In this document: piece by piece, positions 7,228 through 20,041 of the stretch
Numbering within the stretch: position 1 is the first letter of the stretch
Layout: the number at the start of each line of letters is the position of its first letter
From: DASWHD01 sp036393335
GTDB taxonomy: Bacteria; CG2-30-53-67; CG2-30-70-394
Direction of reading: 5' to 3'
NCBI GenBank assembly: GCA_036393335.1
Contig: DASWHD010000218.1
Location: 1-41,635, forward strand
DNA length: 41,635 nt
The notes under the pieces: generated by a model
Told to the model about the DNA's origin: nothing
Seen by the model: only the letters and a program-made list of their open reading frames with translations
Databases searched by the model: none
Made by a program: the position numbers and the translations under genes

Positions 7228-8483
7228 CGGCGCTGGAAGGGTTTGATCGCGCGGTGGTGGCCGAGGCGCAGCGTCAGGCGGCGGTGATCGAGCGCGGCGT
7301 GGTGGAGAACTTGCCGGAAGGAGACCTGTTGCCGCGGCTTGCGGCGGCGATCGCTGCCGGCCGGCCGCTGCGCATCAAGGCTGGATTCGACCCGACCGCG
7401 CCGGACCTGCATCTGGGACACACGGTGTTGTTGCAGAAGCTCAAGCACTTCCAGGGGCTCGGTCACCAGGTGGTCTTCCTGATCGGTGACTTTACCGCCG
7501 CGATCGGCGATCCGAGCGGCCGCCAGGAAACGCGGCCCGTTCTGTCCACCGAGGAGATCGAGGCCAACGCCACCACCTATCTGGAACAGGTCTACACGGT
7601 GCTGGACCAGGGGAAGACCGAGGTGCGTCGCAACAGCGAGTGGTTTGCACGGATGTCCGCCGCGGACATGGTGCGGCTCGCGGGTCGGGGGACGGTAGCG
7701 CGCCTGATCGAGCGCGACGACTTCACCAAGCGCATGAAGGAGGGCCGGTCGATCGGCGTCCACGAACTCCTTTACCCGCTGATCCAGGGATACGACTCGG
7801 TGGCGCTGCGCGCCGATGTAGAGATCGGTGGCACCGATCAGCGGTTCAATCTGCTGATGGGGCGCGAGCTACAGCGGGCAGAGGGGATGGCTCAGCAGGT
7901 GGTGGTGATGATGCCGATCCTCGAGGGGCTGGACGGCGTGCAGAAGATGAGCAAGAGCCTGGGCAACTACATCGGGATCCGCGAGCCGGCGGCGGACATC
8001 TTTGGCAAGACTATGTCCATCTCCGACGAGCTGATGGTGCATTATTACGAGCTGCTCAGCGATCTTGACTGCGAGGAGCTGCAGGTCTTGAAGGTGGGGC
8101 TCGCCACCGGAATAAAGGATCCCATGGCGGCGAAAAAGGCCCTCGCCTTAGAGTTGACCGCACGCTGCCACGGTCGATATCAGGCCGGCGAAGCGCAGGC
8201 CCTGTTCGAGCGCCAGGTGCAGGGCCGCCAGCGGCCGAACGAGATTCCCGAGGCGGAAGTCGTCTTCGACGGACAACAGGATTGGCTGCCGGCGATCCTG
8301 TTCCGCGCCGGCCTGGTGAAGTCAACCAGCGAGGCGATTCGCCTGATCCGTCAAGGGGGAGTGCGTGTAGAAGATGAGAGAATAACCGATAAGGACTACC
8401 AGCTTTCCGCCGTGAGGCCAGTGGTGGTGCGGATCGGGAAGCGCAATTACGCGAAGATCATTCCCCGTTTGCAGTCGCGTTAA
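7224..8483 (+). CDS. tyrS: Tyrosyl-tRNA synthetase
   Basis: This 419-residue class I aminoacyl-tRNA synthetase attaches tyrosine to tRNA-Tyr. The HIGH-type signature is HLGHT (63-67) and the KMSKS signature is exact (241-245). The Rossmann core GDFTAAIGDPSGR and the substrate loop GGTDQRFNLLMGRELQR are in place. An S4 RNA-binding domain covers about 352-415 (EAIRLIRQGGVRVEDERI). The form with HLGHT and this length resembles the TyrZ-like type rather than the E. coli TyrS type. It overlaps dtd by four bases (ATGA). Confidence 0.97.
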   Translation: MTALEGFDRAVVAEAQRQAAVIERGVVENLPEGDLLPRLAAAIAAGRPLRIKAGFDPTAPDLHLGHTVLLQKLKHFQGLGHQVVFLIGDFTAAIGDPSGRQETRPVLSTEEIEANATTYLEQVYTVLDQGKTEVRRNSEWFARMSAADMVRLAGRGTVARLIERDDFTKRMKEGRSIGVHELLYPLIQGYDSVALRADVEIGGTDQRFNLLMGRELQRAEGMAQQVVVMMPILEGLDGVQKMSKSLGNYIGIREPAADIFGKTMSISDELMVHYYELLSDLDCEELQVLKVGLATGIKDPMAAKKALALELTARCHGRYQAGEAQALFERQVQGRQRPNEIPEAEVVFDGQQDWLPAILFRAGLVKSTSEAIRLIRQGGVRVEDERITDKDYQLSAVRPVVVRIGKRNYAKIIPRLQSR

Positions 8484-8486
8484 GGC

Positions 8487-9527
8487 ATGGAGAGAGCACG
8501 GCGTTCTCTCGGGTCCCGGTGGACCGTGAGTCGATCCCTGGGTGCGCGATACCTCGGGCCGCTGGCGGCGTGTCTGGTCGTCGCGTCGCTCGGTTGTGGG
8601 GGCGGCGATGGGGGCGGGGGGGGGGACGCCAGCGACACCCTCCAGATCCTGACCCTCACGGATACCGAGCCCTCCAGACCGGTAGCCGACGGTGAGCTCG
8701 ATGTCGATCCCCTCGGGCGTGGCAACCTGGTTGGGACGCAGACGCCGGTGATCTTCATTCACGGGTTTGACTTTCCCCTGGGCGGGCGGTCCCCGAAGCA
8801 GCAGATGGACGACATCATCGCCGACCTCACCCAGCGTGTGGCGAACTGGGGGAATCGCTATCAGGCGTGGCTTTACCTCTATGACCCCCTGAAAGACTTG
8901 GCCGACTCAGCCGATGAGCTGGCCGGCGAGCTCCGCCGGCTGCGGCATCAAGGAAATGTGATCCTGGTCGGTTACAGTCAGGGTGGACTCGTCGCGCGGA
9001 GCTTCGATACGCGGTTTGGCGATGAGTTTCCGGTGTCCCGCCTGATCATGATCGCGACGCCGAATAGCGGACTTCCGCTCGACGCGATGAAGGCGATGCT
9101 GCTGGACGACATTGATCGCCTGCCCGATCCCCTGCCGACCACCTTCCTGCGTGAGGTGGCACGGACGATCTACCGCGAGGTGTTCACAGAACGGGAGGTG
9201 TCGGATGATCTGCGAGAGGGTAGTGAGTTCCTCGCCAGCCTTGCACCGCCCAAGGATTACTACTACGCCATCGCCGGGGTGGGCTCCGACGCGAATATTT
9301 TTCTTGACTACGTGTCAAACCTCGATCTCTATAACGGTCTGCCCAATGACGGCCTCGTGTCAGTCGAGAGCGTCGAGGCGGGCTTGGTGGCGGGGCGGAC
9401 CGCTGAGTTGGGACCCGAGGGCGGGTACCCGGACAAGTCTCACTTCAGCATCATCCGAACGGACATGGTCTTTGAAGCGGTGGCGGGACTGCTGCAAGCG
9501 GGCTCCGAGGGTGCTATCATTTTGTGA
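8487..9527 (+). CDS. Alpha/beta hydrolase (lipase-like), probable lipoprotein
   Basis: The 346-residue product has an N-terminal basic and hydrophobic stretch ending in SLGC (Cys37), an imperfect lipobox. A Gly/Asp-rich linker encoded partly by a run of ten G residues (8616-8625) follows. The hydrolase domain starts at VIFIHGFD (oxyanion strand). The nucleophile elbow is VGYSQGG (Ser164), with ATPNSG after it. The late KSHFSII supplies a candidate catalytic His319, and Asp288 (NDGLV) is a candidate acid. This pattern is that of triacylglycerol lipases or PGAP1-like esterases. The substrate is unknown. It starts three bases after tyrS but seems functionally unrelated to it. Confidence 0.82.
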   Translation: MERARRSLGSRWTVSRSLGARYLGPLAACLVVASLGCGGGDGGGGGDASDTLQILTLTDTEPSRPVADGELDVDPLGRGNLVGTQTPVIFIHGFDFPLGGRSPKQQMDDIIADLTQRVANWGNRYQAWLYLYDPLKDLADSADELAGELRRLRHQGNVILVGYSQGGLVARSFDTRFGDEFPVSRLIMIATPNSGLPLDAMKAMLLDDIDRLPDPLPTTFLREVARTIYREVFTEREVSDDLREGSEFLASLAPPKDYYYAIAGVGSDANIFLDYVSNLDLYNGLPNDGLVSVESVEAGLVAGRTAELGPEGGYPDKSHFSIIRTDMVFEAVAGLLQAGSEGAIIL

Positions 9528-9530
9528 TAG
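9514..9530 (+). terminator. Short hairpin over the hydrolase stop codon
   Basis: CTATCA (9514-9519) pairs perfectly with TGATAG (9525-9530) across a TTTTG loop, and the stop codon lies in the second arm. There is no U tract behind it, so it is a weak terminator candidate; it may only protect the transcript end. Confidence 0.3.
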
Positions 9531-9589
9531 GAGATAATTCTGTGCGTAACCCTTTGAAAAAAGAGGGGTGTCCATTATATGGAAGGGTG

Positions 9590-9618
9590 TTGACTCGGGG
9601 ACATCGGATGAGTACAGT
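9590..9618 (+). promoter_or_regulatory. rRNA operon promoter
   Basis: TTGACT (9590-9595), a 17-base spacer and TACAGT (9613-9618) make a strong sigma-70-type promoter. An A/T-rich stretch upstream (around 9554-9580) could act as an UP element, and the GC-rich bases after the -10 resemble the discriminator of growth-rate-regulated rRNA promoters. It precedes the 16S gene by about 130 bases. Confidence 0.65.
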
Positions 9619-9654
9619 CCGCCTCCCTCGTGAGCGAAGCGTCGCCTCTGAGGT

Positions 9655-9666
9655 CGTTCTCTGAAA
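9655..9666 (+). promoter_or_regulatory. boxA-like antitermination element, 16S leader
   Basis: CGTTCTCTGAAA agrees with the boxA consensus TGYTCTTTRAMA at 10 of 12 positions. It sits directly before the 16S processing stem, where NusB/S10-bound boxA is normally found. Confidence 0.5.
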
Positions 9667-9667
9667 A

Positions 9668-9695
9668 GCTGGTAGGTAGTGTTTAGCCTAGCGGG
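9668..9695 (+). other. 5' arm of 16S rRNA processing stem
   Basis: This 28-base stretch is complementary to 11366-11393 downstream of 16S; the only two non-Watson-Crick positions are G-U pairs. The pair would enclose the whole 16S sequence in one long stem, the usual RNase III substrate. The compensatory wobble positions argue that it is selected RNA structure. Confidence 0.8.
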
Positions 9696-9747
9696 CACTT
9701 GATATAAGTGACCGTTAGGTCACGTTTGTGTTTGTCCGTTCAAACTT

Positions 9748-11311
<1,564 letters not shown>

Positions 11312-11365
11312 TTTCCTTTCAGATGTGGTTTGCCACATTTGTAACAGGAAAGCATCCAGGTCGAT

Positions 11366-11393
11366 CCCGCTAGGCTAAACACTGCCTGCCAGC
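11366..11393 (+). other. 3' arm of 16S rRNA processing stem
   Basis: This is the complementary partner of 9668-9695; see that entry. It lies about 60 bases after the mature 16S 3' end. A separate small hairpin (ATGTGG at 11323-11328 with CCACAT at 11333-11338) lies between the two. Confidence 0.8.
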
Positions 11394-11429
11394 TCGATGC
11401 ACGTGGGGAAGAGAGCCCCGTGTGGGGGC

Positions 11430-11506
11430 GGGCTTGTAGCTCAGCTGGTTAGAGCACACGACTGATAATCGTGAGGTCGGTAGTTCGAATCTACCCAGGC
11501 CCACCA
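11430..11506 (+). tRNA. ileT: tRNA-Ile (GAT)
   Basis: A 77-nt cloverleaf with a seven-pair acceptor stem (GGGCTTG with CAGGCCC), anticodon GAT at 11464-11466 between CACGA and TCGTG arms, a TTCGAAT T-loop and encoded CCA. It stands in the 16S-23S spacer, its classical place. Confidence 0.97.
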
Positions 11507-11554
11507 GCGGGTTGAACCACTGCTCCCGTACGAGAGATAGCGGCAGTTCTCCCT

Positions 11555-11630
11555 GGGGGATTAGCTCAGTTGGGAGAGCGCCGGCTTTGCAAGCCGGAGG
11601 CCAGCGGTTCGAACCCGCTATCCTCCACCA
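11555..11630 (+). tRNA. alaT: tRNA-Ala (TGC)
   Basis: A 76-nt cloverleaf with acceptor GGGGGAT paired to ATCCTCC (one G-U), anticodon TGC in the loop TTTGCAA, T-arm GGTTCGAACC and encoded CCA. It is the second spacer tRNA of the operon. Confidence 0.97.
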
Positions 11631-11682
11631 AAAGGAAAACTTCAGTTCCATGCGAGGCGCTTGTGATTGAAGTTTTCCTTTT
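11630..11682 (+). other. Perfect 15-bp hairpin in the tRNA-Ala/23S spacer
   Basis: AAAAGGAAAACTTCA (11630-11644) is perfectly complementary to TGAAGTTTTCCTTTT (11668-11682), with a 23-base loop. The first arm begins on the final A of the tRNA-Ala CCA end. It may guide cutting between tRNA and 23S precursor. The function is inferred. Confidence 0.6.
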
Positions 11683-11687
11683 GAAAG

Positions 11688-11725
11688 TTTCCCGTGGTGC
11701 ATGCCAACGGGAAAGCTCATTGACA
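11688..11725 (+). promoter_or_regulatory. boxB-like hairpin and boxA-like element before 23S
   Basis: TTTCCCGT (11688-11695) pairs with ACGGGAAA (11707-11714) as a hairpin. It is followed at once by GCTCATTGACA (11715-11725), close to the boxA consensus. The order hairpin then boxA matches antitermination signals of rRNA operons. Confidence 0.5.
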
Positions 11726-11739
11726 AGAGAGAAGGTTCA
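11722..11739 (+). other. 5' arm of 23S rRNA processing stem
   Basis: GACAAGAGAGAAGGTTCA pairs with 14731-14749 after the 23S gene with a single extra base in the 3' arm. Together they close 23S into a stem suited to RNase III. Confidence 0.7.
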
Positions 11740-11763
11740 AGGTGTAAAAGAAATGTTGGGTTA

Positions 11764-14709
<2,946 letters not shown>

Positions 14710-14730
14710 GACCCCACATATCGGAAGCCG

Positions 14731-14749
14731 TGAACCTTCTCTTCTTGTC
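14731..14749 (+). other. 3' arm of 23S rRNA processing stem
   Basis: This stretch is complementary to 11722-11739; see that entry. It lies between the 23S and 5S genes. Confidence 0.7.
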
Positions 14750-14762
14750 GATTTAATTGATT

Positions 14763-14872
<110 letters not shown>

Positions 14873-14880
14873 TTAAGTCG

Positions 14881-14913
14881 GCCCCACGGGCGAAAGCCCG
14901 TGGGGCTTTTTTT
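14881..14913 (+). terminator. Rho-independent terminator of the rRNA operon
   Basis: GCCCCACGGGC and GCCCGTGGGGC form a perfect 11-bp stem with a GAAA loop, followed by seven T residues. This is the strongest terminator in the window. lptD ends about 115 bases further on, in the opposite direction. Confidence 0.95.
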
Positions 14914-15028
14914 GTACGCTGACTGGCCCGCATTTCGCAGCCATTCCTTCTACGGCGGTCGTGAACACCTTCCCGGCTTCTCTGCTCCCTCGTACCTGTC
15001 GCTGCAACGGGCGAGAGCACCGTTGGGA

Positions 15029-17338
15029 CTAGAGAAAGTCGCCCCGCAGAATGTCACGCACGACCCGAGTAGCATCGATGGACTCCTGATCGGGCCCTGG
15101 AGTTTCGAGCGGCTCGGGCGCTGTTGGTCGCCGGCGGATAGTGTCTGTCTCGCGTTCGATGGCAAGAGAGGGCGTAGCGACCGAGCCGACGTTGAGGAGA
15201 CGCAACTTGCCCAACACCCGGTACTCGTCCGACTCGTGCTTCCCATCGAGGTCGGCGGATTGGAAGTAGCGCAACTCCAAGGTCAGGCCGTAGCATTGGC
15301 CGGTCCGATCGGCGCTCAGGCTCGCTTCGGATAGCTCACCGTCATTGGTGTCGATCCACTGCTCGGCGGCCACGGACCAACGTGGAGAGAGACGTACTCC
15401 ATAGGCCGCCGTTAGAAATTCGCGGTCGTCCGCCATCCAGCGCATGCCCGCGCGAAGGAACCACCTCTGATCCTTCAGATAGGACAAATCGAAACCACTT
15501 ACCAGGTGGCTCCCGGTGTCGGTATTCCAACGAGTCTCGGCTTCGAAGGCTGTTCCGCGTGCGGCCTTGACGGTTACCTCACCGAATGCGTCCAGGGAAT
15601 CGTCGTCGGGGCTCGGTGCCGCATCGCGGAGGTTGACTGCCGCACCGGTGCGTAAGATCGCTCGATCTTCGCCGGCGGCAGGTACACGCCATCGTTGGAT
15701 CAACGAGAGATTGACCTGGTGAGCGCGGGTACGGTGGTCGAGGCGATCAATCTGCGGCACCCTTTCCTCGCTCTCTCCCAGGCGTGCGAAGTAGACGATC
15801 TCGGGCTCGAGCACGTGATCAAATGATGCGTAACGGCGATGTAGCTGGGCGTTGCCGCCGAGATGGGCATCGACCAGGATGCGGTTGCTGTTGTCGCGGG
15901 ATTCCTCGACTTCGTTGAACGTGTAAATCGCCTCTTCCACTCCGGTCCGCGCGAACAGGTCGAGGCCAGGAGTTGGCCGCAGGTCCTTGCGTAATTCACT
16001 GCGTAGATCGATGCGCCATCCATGGCTCCCGTGGTCGCGCCAGAAATTCGTCGCGTTGAGCTCGCTTCGCAGGTGCAGGTTTTCTCCCCAGATTGCGGCG
16101 GCGGGCAACTCCACACGCAATTCCGGGAGGCGCTGAAACTGGTCGTCCTGCTGGTCAACAAGGTCCTGGAATAGGCGCAGGTTGACCGTACCGACCACAT
16201 CCGCATAACGCTGGCTGAGAAAGGCGTCGGAGACCAGGTTTCGGGTCACCCGGCTGGTACCGGTGCTGGAGAAGCCGCGAATGTTTTCATCGTCGGTCTC
16301 ATCGAGGTAGTGAAAGTTCAGGCGTGCGCGGGTCCGGTCGCTGATGTGCTGTTGGACGTCGGCACGAAGCTCATAAGACACCCCGGAATCGTCCTGCAGC
16401 CGGTACACCTTCAGCTCACCATCGCTTTGCGGCCCTACGGCGTAACGGTACTCACCGCCGACCCCGAATCCCTCCAGCCCCTTGAGGTCGAAATAGAGGG
16501 TCGCATCCTGAGAATCGTCGATGACCCAGTAGTACGCATTATCTAGGGTGAGGCCGTAGCGGCTGCTGGTCTCTGGTTTCGAAAGGAGCAGGCCCGTGGC
16601 ACGACGGTCGCTGATGTTCTGCTCCAGGTATGGGAGGTACAGCACCGGCACCCCTTGCCAGTAGAACAGCACATTGCGCGCCTTCACCTTGCCTTTCAGA
16701 TCGACGTTCATTCTGTTGGAGCGAAACTCCCATGTCGGATTCGGGGGACGGCAGGCGCTGAATCGTCCTCTTTCCACCTGGTAGGTGGTGGGGCCGGTCT
16801 TCTCCAAGCCGGCCGCCCCAACGTAGTAGTTCTCCGCCTCCATGTACAACTCGGTGCGGCCAAGGGTACCGCTCTCCGTACGGATGCCGAGGTGGACGTC
16901 GCGAGTGCGCATCACCGCACCGTTGCGAGTGATCGTCACGGCGCCCGGTGCCCAGACGTTGCCGGTGTTCTGGTCGAAGGTGATCGTCGTGGCCTCGACC
17001 GTGGTGTCCGCGTACTGCAGACGGACGTGGCCGCGCGCTTCGTAACGCCCGTCGGCCGTGGACAACATCCGATCGGCGCGTAGCACTACCTCACTAACCT
17101 GGATGCTGCCATCGGGCGCCGTCGGTTTGTGGAGGTCGGCCAAGGGCCCTTGCACGAGACCCGCCACGGTCTCCCCGTCCGTGACGGCCTCTTCCGAGGG
17201 CTCGGCGATCGTGGGCGGGGCGAGGTGCTCGCGCAACTCGCTTATGCGCTCCTGCCAGGAATCCTGCCGTTCATCGGCAAGTGTGGCCCTGGTCGCCCCG
17301 TAGAGGCAAAGACACAGTGCCAGCAGGAGGTGGAGCAT
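15029..17338 (-). CDS. lptD: LPS-assembly outer membrane protein LptD
   Basis: The product (769 residues from this start) inserts lipopolysaccharide into the outer leaflet, in complex with LptE. After a signal peptide (MLHLLLALCLCLYGATRATLA) there is an OstA/LptA-like beta-jellyroll region: VLRADRM, GRYEARGHVRLQYADTTVEA, ITFDQNTGNVWAPGAVTIT. The barrel domain includes the conserved FYWQGVPVLYLPYL segment and many alternating strands. Cysteines are few (SACRPP, GQCYG), so the disulfide pattern may differ from E. coli. The ATG at 17338 overlaps the folC stop (TGATG), giving translational coupling; the longer upstream frame has no signal peptide. Confidence 0.9.
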   Translation of the reverse strand: MLHLLLALCLCLYGATRATLADERQDSWQERISELREHLAPPTIAEPSEEAVTDGETVAGLVQGPLADLHKPTAPDGSIQVSEVVLRADRMLSTADGRYEARGHVRLQYADTTVEATTITFDQNTGNVWAPGAVTITRNGAVMRTRDVHLGIRTESGTLGRTELYMEAENYYVGAAGLEKTGPTTYQVERGRFSACRPPNPTWEFRSNRMNVDLKGKVKARNVLFYWQGVPVLYLPYLEQNISDRRATGLLLSKPETSSRYGLTLDNAYYWVIDDSQDATLYFDLKGLEGFGVGGEYRYAVGPQSDGELKVYRLQDDSGVSYELRADVQQHISDRTRARLNFHYLDETDDENIRGFSSTGTSRVTRNLVSDAFLSQRYADVVGTVNLRLFQDLVDQQDDQFQRLPELRVELPAAAIWGENLHLRSELNATNFWRDHGSHGWRIDLRSELRKDLRPTPGLDLFARTGVEEAIYTFNEVEESRDNSNRILVDAHLGGNAQLHRRYASFDHVLEPEIVYFARLGESEERVPQIDRLDHRTRAHQVNLSLIQRWRVPAAGEDRAILRTGAAVNLRDAAPSPDDDSLDAFGEVTVKAARGTAFEAETRWNTDTGSHLVSGFDLSYLKDQRWFLRAGMRWMADDREFLTAAYGVRLSPRWSVAAEQWIDTNDGELSEASLSADRTGQCYGLTLELRYFQSADLDGKHESDEYRVLGKLRLLNVGSVATPSLAIERETDTIRRRPTAPEPLETPGPDQESIDATRVVRDILRGDFL

Positions 17339-18633
17339 CACACGGTGGGGAGCTGGGTGGCCGGTGCGAGGACTCGCCGGGCCTCGCCCACCAGTGTGAG
17401 GGAGCCGGTGACGCACACGACGGTCGCGGGGGGGAGGCGCCGGCGCAGACGTGGCACGACCACGTCCGCCGGTTCACCCACTGAGTCAACCGGAACATCC
17501 TGAACATACGGCGCCAGTTCCGCCGGGGGTATGGCACGCGGATCCAACAGGCGCGGTAGCGTAACCCCTGCCAGCGGCAGTTGGAGTGCGGCGAGGAATG
17601 CTTCTGGGTCCTTGCCGCGCAGCATCCCCCAGACCAGGTGGATGGGTATGCCGCAGTCTGCCAGATAACGTCCCAGGACCCGGGCGCCACCGACGTTGTG
17701 AGCTCCATCCAGCAGGATGCCTTCATGACCGATCCACTCGCATCGCCCGGGCCAGAAGACGCTCGCTAGCCCGTGTGCCACCACCACGGGATCGAGGGGA
17801 GCGCCTATGAAGAGCTCGACGGCGGCGAGGGCGCAGGCCGCGTTGGCCACCTGGTGGGCTCCGGCAAGGGGCAGGTCGAGCTCCATGGGGGAGCCTTGGA
17901 TCGGGTGATACACAATATGTTCACCGGCCCTGCCAGAGCCGATGGCCTCGGCGGCAAAGTCACGGCCAAAGACCACCAGCGGGCTGTGGATCTCAGCGGC
18001 GTGTGCGGTCAGCACCTGCGCCACGGCTGCCGGCTGCGGGCCGATCACGCCCGGAACACCGGGACGCAGGATGCCGGCCTTTTCGCCGGCAATGACCGTA
18101 AGCTCCTCTCCGAGGATCTCCGTGTGGTCCCGACTGATCGGCGTGATACAGGTCACTCGGGGGAGACACGGACGGGTGGAATCCAGCCGTCCACCGAGGC
18201 CGGTCTCCACGACGGCCACGTCCACGGCCCGGACGGCGAACTCCTGAAAGGCGAGGGCCGTGAGGAAGTCGAAGTAGGTATAAAGGGCCGCCGGAGCGCG
18301 TTGGGCAATCAGCTCCCGCAGCGCCAACACCCCCGTGGCAAAGGCCGTCGTGTCCATGGCCGCTCCGTACACGGCGATCCGCTCTCGGGGGTGGTCGAGG
18401 TGTGGTGAGGTGTAGCGGCCGGTGTGCTGGCCTGTGGCCCGTAGCACCGCATCGGCCATGGCGCACACCGACCCCTTACCGTTGGTTCCCGCAACGTGAA
18501 TCGCCGGAAAGGTAACCTGTGGGTCGCCAATGGCGGCCAACAGATCCTCGAAGCCGCGCAGGTCGAAGACCATGCGGCTCGGTTGCAGTCTGTTCAGAAA
18601 TGCGAGGGCGTCCGATGTGGGAGCAAGGACCAT
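17338..18633 (-). CDS. folC: Dihydrofolate synthase / folylpolyglutamate synthase
   Basis: The 431-residue Mur-ligase-family enzyme adds glutamate to dihydropteroate and lengthens folate glutamate tails with ATP. The P-loop HVAGTNGKGSV is at about 46-56, TSPHL and the VETGLGGRLDSTRP block follow, with ISRDHTEILG and EKAGI. The C-terminal domain begins near WPGRCEW, with LDGAHN. The ATG at 18633 was chosen for its family-like start (MVLAPTSDALAFLNRLQ); a TTG at 18669 would add 12 residues. It is divergent from hemW and coupled to lptD downstream. Confidence 0.94.
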   Translation of the reverse strand: MVLAPTSDALAFLNRLQPSRMVFDLRGFEDLLAAIGDPQVTFPAIHVAGTNGKGSVCAMADAVLRATGQHTGRYTSPHLDHPRERIAVYGAAMDTTAFATGVLALRELIAQRAPAALYTYFDFLTALAFQEFAVRAVDVAVVETGLGGRLDSTRPCLPRVTCITPISRDHTEILGEELTVIAGEKAGILRPGVPGVIGPQPAAVAQVLTAHAAEIHSPLVVFGRDFAAEAIGSGRAGEHIVYHPIQGSPMELDLPLAGAHQVANAACALAAVELFIGAPLDPVVVAHGLASVFWPGRCEWIGHEGILLDGAHNVGGARVLGRYLADCGIPIHLVWGMLRGKDPEAFLAALQLPLAGVTLPRLLDPRAIPPAELAPYVQDVPVDSVGEPADVVVPRLRRRLPPATVVCVTGSLTLVGEARRVLAPATQLPTV

Positions 18634-18709
18634 CGCCCGGACGCTACGGCCGGCCCCAAGGGCTGTCAACGTCGCTGCGCAGCTCGCTTGATCGGGCTAT
18701 CGTGCGCAG

Positions 18710-19879
18710 ATGATCCCCCTCGATGTACGCAGCCAGGGGCTGTACGTCCACGTCCCGTTCTGTCGCACGCGCTGCACCTATTGCGACTTCAACGTGGTCA
18801 CCCTGCGCGAGGCGGGAACACACGTCACGGCCTACTTCGCGGCGTTATACCGTCAGATCGCCAGGGTTGCACCGCTTCGTTCGACTCTGCCCCTGCATTC
18901 GATCTACATCGGCGGGGGGACGCCATCGGCGGTGCCGGCCGGCAACATCATTGATCTCTTGGAGGTCGTGCAGCGACGTTTCACCATGGAGCAGGGGTGC
19001 GAGATCACCGTGGAGGTCAACCCGGGGAGCGGCCATGAACCGTTCTTGCGGGCGCTCCACGGCCACGGGGTAAACCGGATCTCGGTAGGCGTCCAGTCGT
19101 TCGACGATACCGACCTGCGCGGACTCGGTCGCGGCCATACGGTAGCCGACGTAGATCGCCTCCTCGACCTCTGCCAGCGCCTCGGCTTCGACAACGTAAG
19201 CCTCGACCTCATCATCGGCCTGCCAAGCCAGAGCCTGTCCGCGCTCGATACCAACGTCGCGCGCGCGGTCGCCACCGGCGTGCCACACCTCTCAGCCTAC
19301 CTCCTCCACTTGGAGGACCATGTGCCCATGGCCGCCCAGGTGCGGCGCGGCGAACGTCACCTCCCGCCGGAGGAGAGCGTGGCCGAGATGTTCCGCTTCC
19401 TGCATGAAAGACTCGCCGCCGAGGGACTCGCGGCCTACGAGATTTCCAACTTCGCCCGACCTGGCTTCGAGAGTCGCCACAACCTCGGCTACTGGCGGTG
19501 CGAGCCGTGCGTGGCCCTGGGCCTCGGTGGCCACGGAATGCGGCTCGTGGACGGTGGGTGGCAACGCGAAATGAACGAGATAGACCTCGACCAGTTCCTT
19601 GCCGCCATCGCCGCTGGGAGAGATGGCATCGCCGGCCGCGAGCACGTCACTGGGCTCACATCGCTCGCGGAGTGGGCCATGCTCCGCCTGCGTCTGCGAG
19701 AGGGTGTAGACCGCGCAGAGTTGTGCCGGTGTTTCGGCCCCGGTGCCGTCGACTGGCTCGATCAGCGCCTGCGGCCCTATTGTTCCCGCGGCTGGCTGGA
19801 GGCCGACGCAGTCAGATGGCGCCTCACCCTGGAAGGTCGGCTGTTCTCGGACACCGTGTTCTGCGAGCTATTCGACTGA
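18710..19879 (+). CDS. hemW: HemW-type radical SAM protein (heme chaperone)
   Basis: The 389-residue product starts with the radical SAM cluster motif CRTRCTYCDF (Cys18, Cys22, Cys25) after LYVHVPF. It has the SAM-binding IYIGGGTPS, EVNPGS and RISVGVQSFDD blocks and a HemN-like C-terminal domain. It lacks the extended N-terminus of the coproporphyrinogen oxidase HemN, so it is HemW, which delivers heme to respiratory enzymes. The name HemN in older annotations would be wrong for it. The family's usual GLGPGAHG reads GLGGHGMR here. No clear ribosome binding site is visible. Confidence 0.92.
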   Translation: MIPLDVRSQGLYVHVPFCRTRCTYCDFNVVTLREAGTHVTAYFAALYRQIARVAPLRSTLPLHSIYIGGGTPSAVPAGNIIDLLEVVQRRFTMEQGCEITVEVNPGSGHEPFLRALHGHGVNRISVGVQSFDDTDLRGLGRGHTVADVDRLLDLCQRLGFDNVSLDLIIGLPSQSLSALDTNVARAVATGVPHLSAYLLHLEDHVPMAAQVRRGERHLPPEESVAEMFRFLHERLAAEGLAAYEISNFARPGFESRHNLGYWRCEPCVALGLGGHGMRLVDGGWQREMNEIDLDQFLAAIAAGRDGIAGREHVTGLTSLAEWAMLRLRLREGVDRAELCRCFGPGAVDWLDQRLRPYCSRGWLEADAVRWRLTLEGRLFSDTVFCELFD

Positions 19880-20041
19880 GGAAGACTCGCCGGACGCAGC
19901 GGGCCTTTGATCCGCCACATCACTCCTGCCCTGGCTACGCGTTGACAAGATCGCTGGGGACGGGACATCGGATGACCGAGCCGTGATGGCCCATGCTCGG
20001 CGGAGTCAGCTCCGCGTCGGCACAGCCACAGCGGGCGACCA

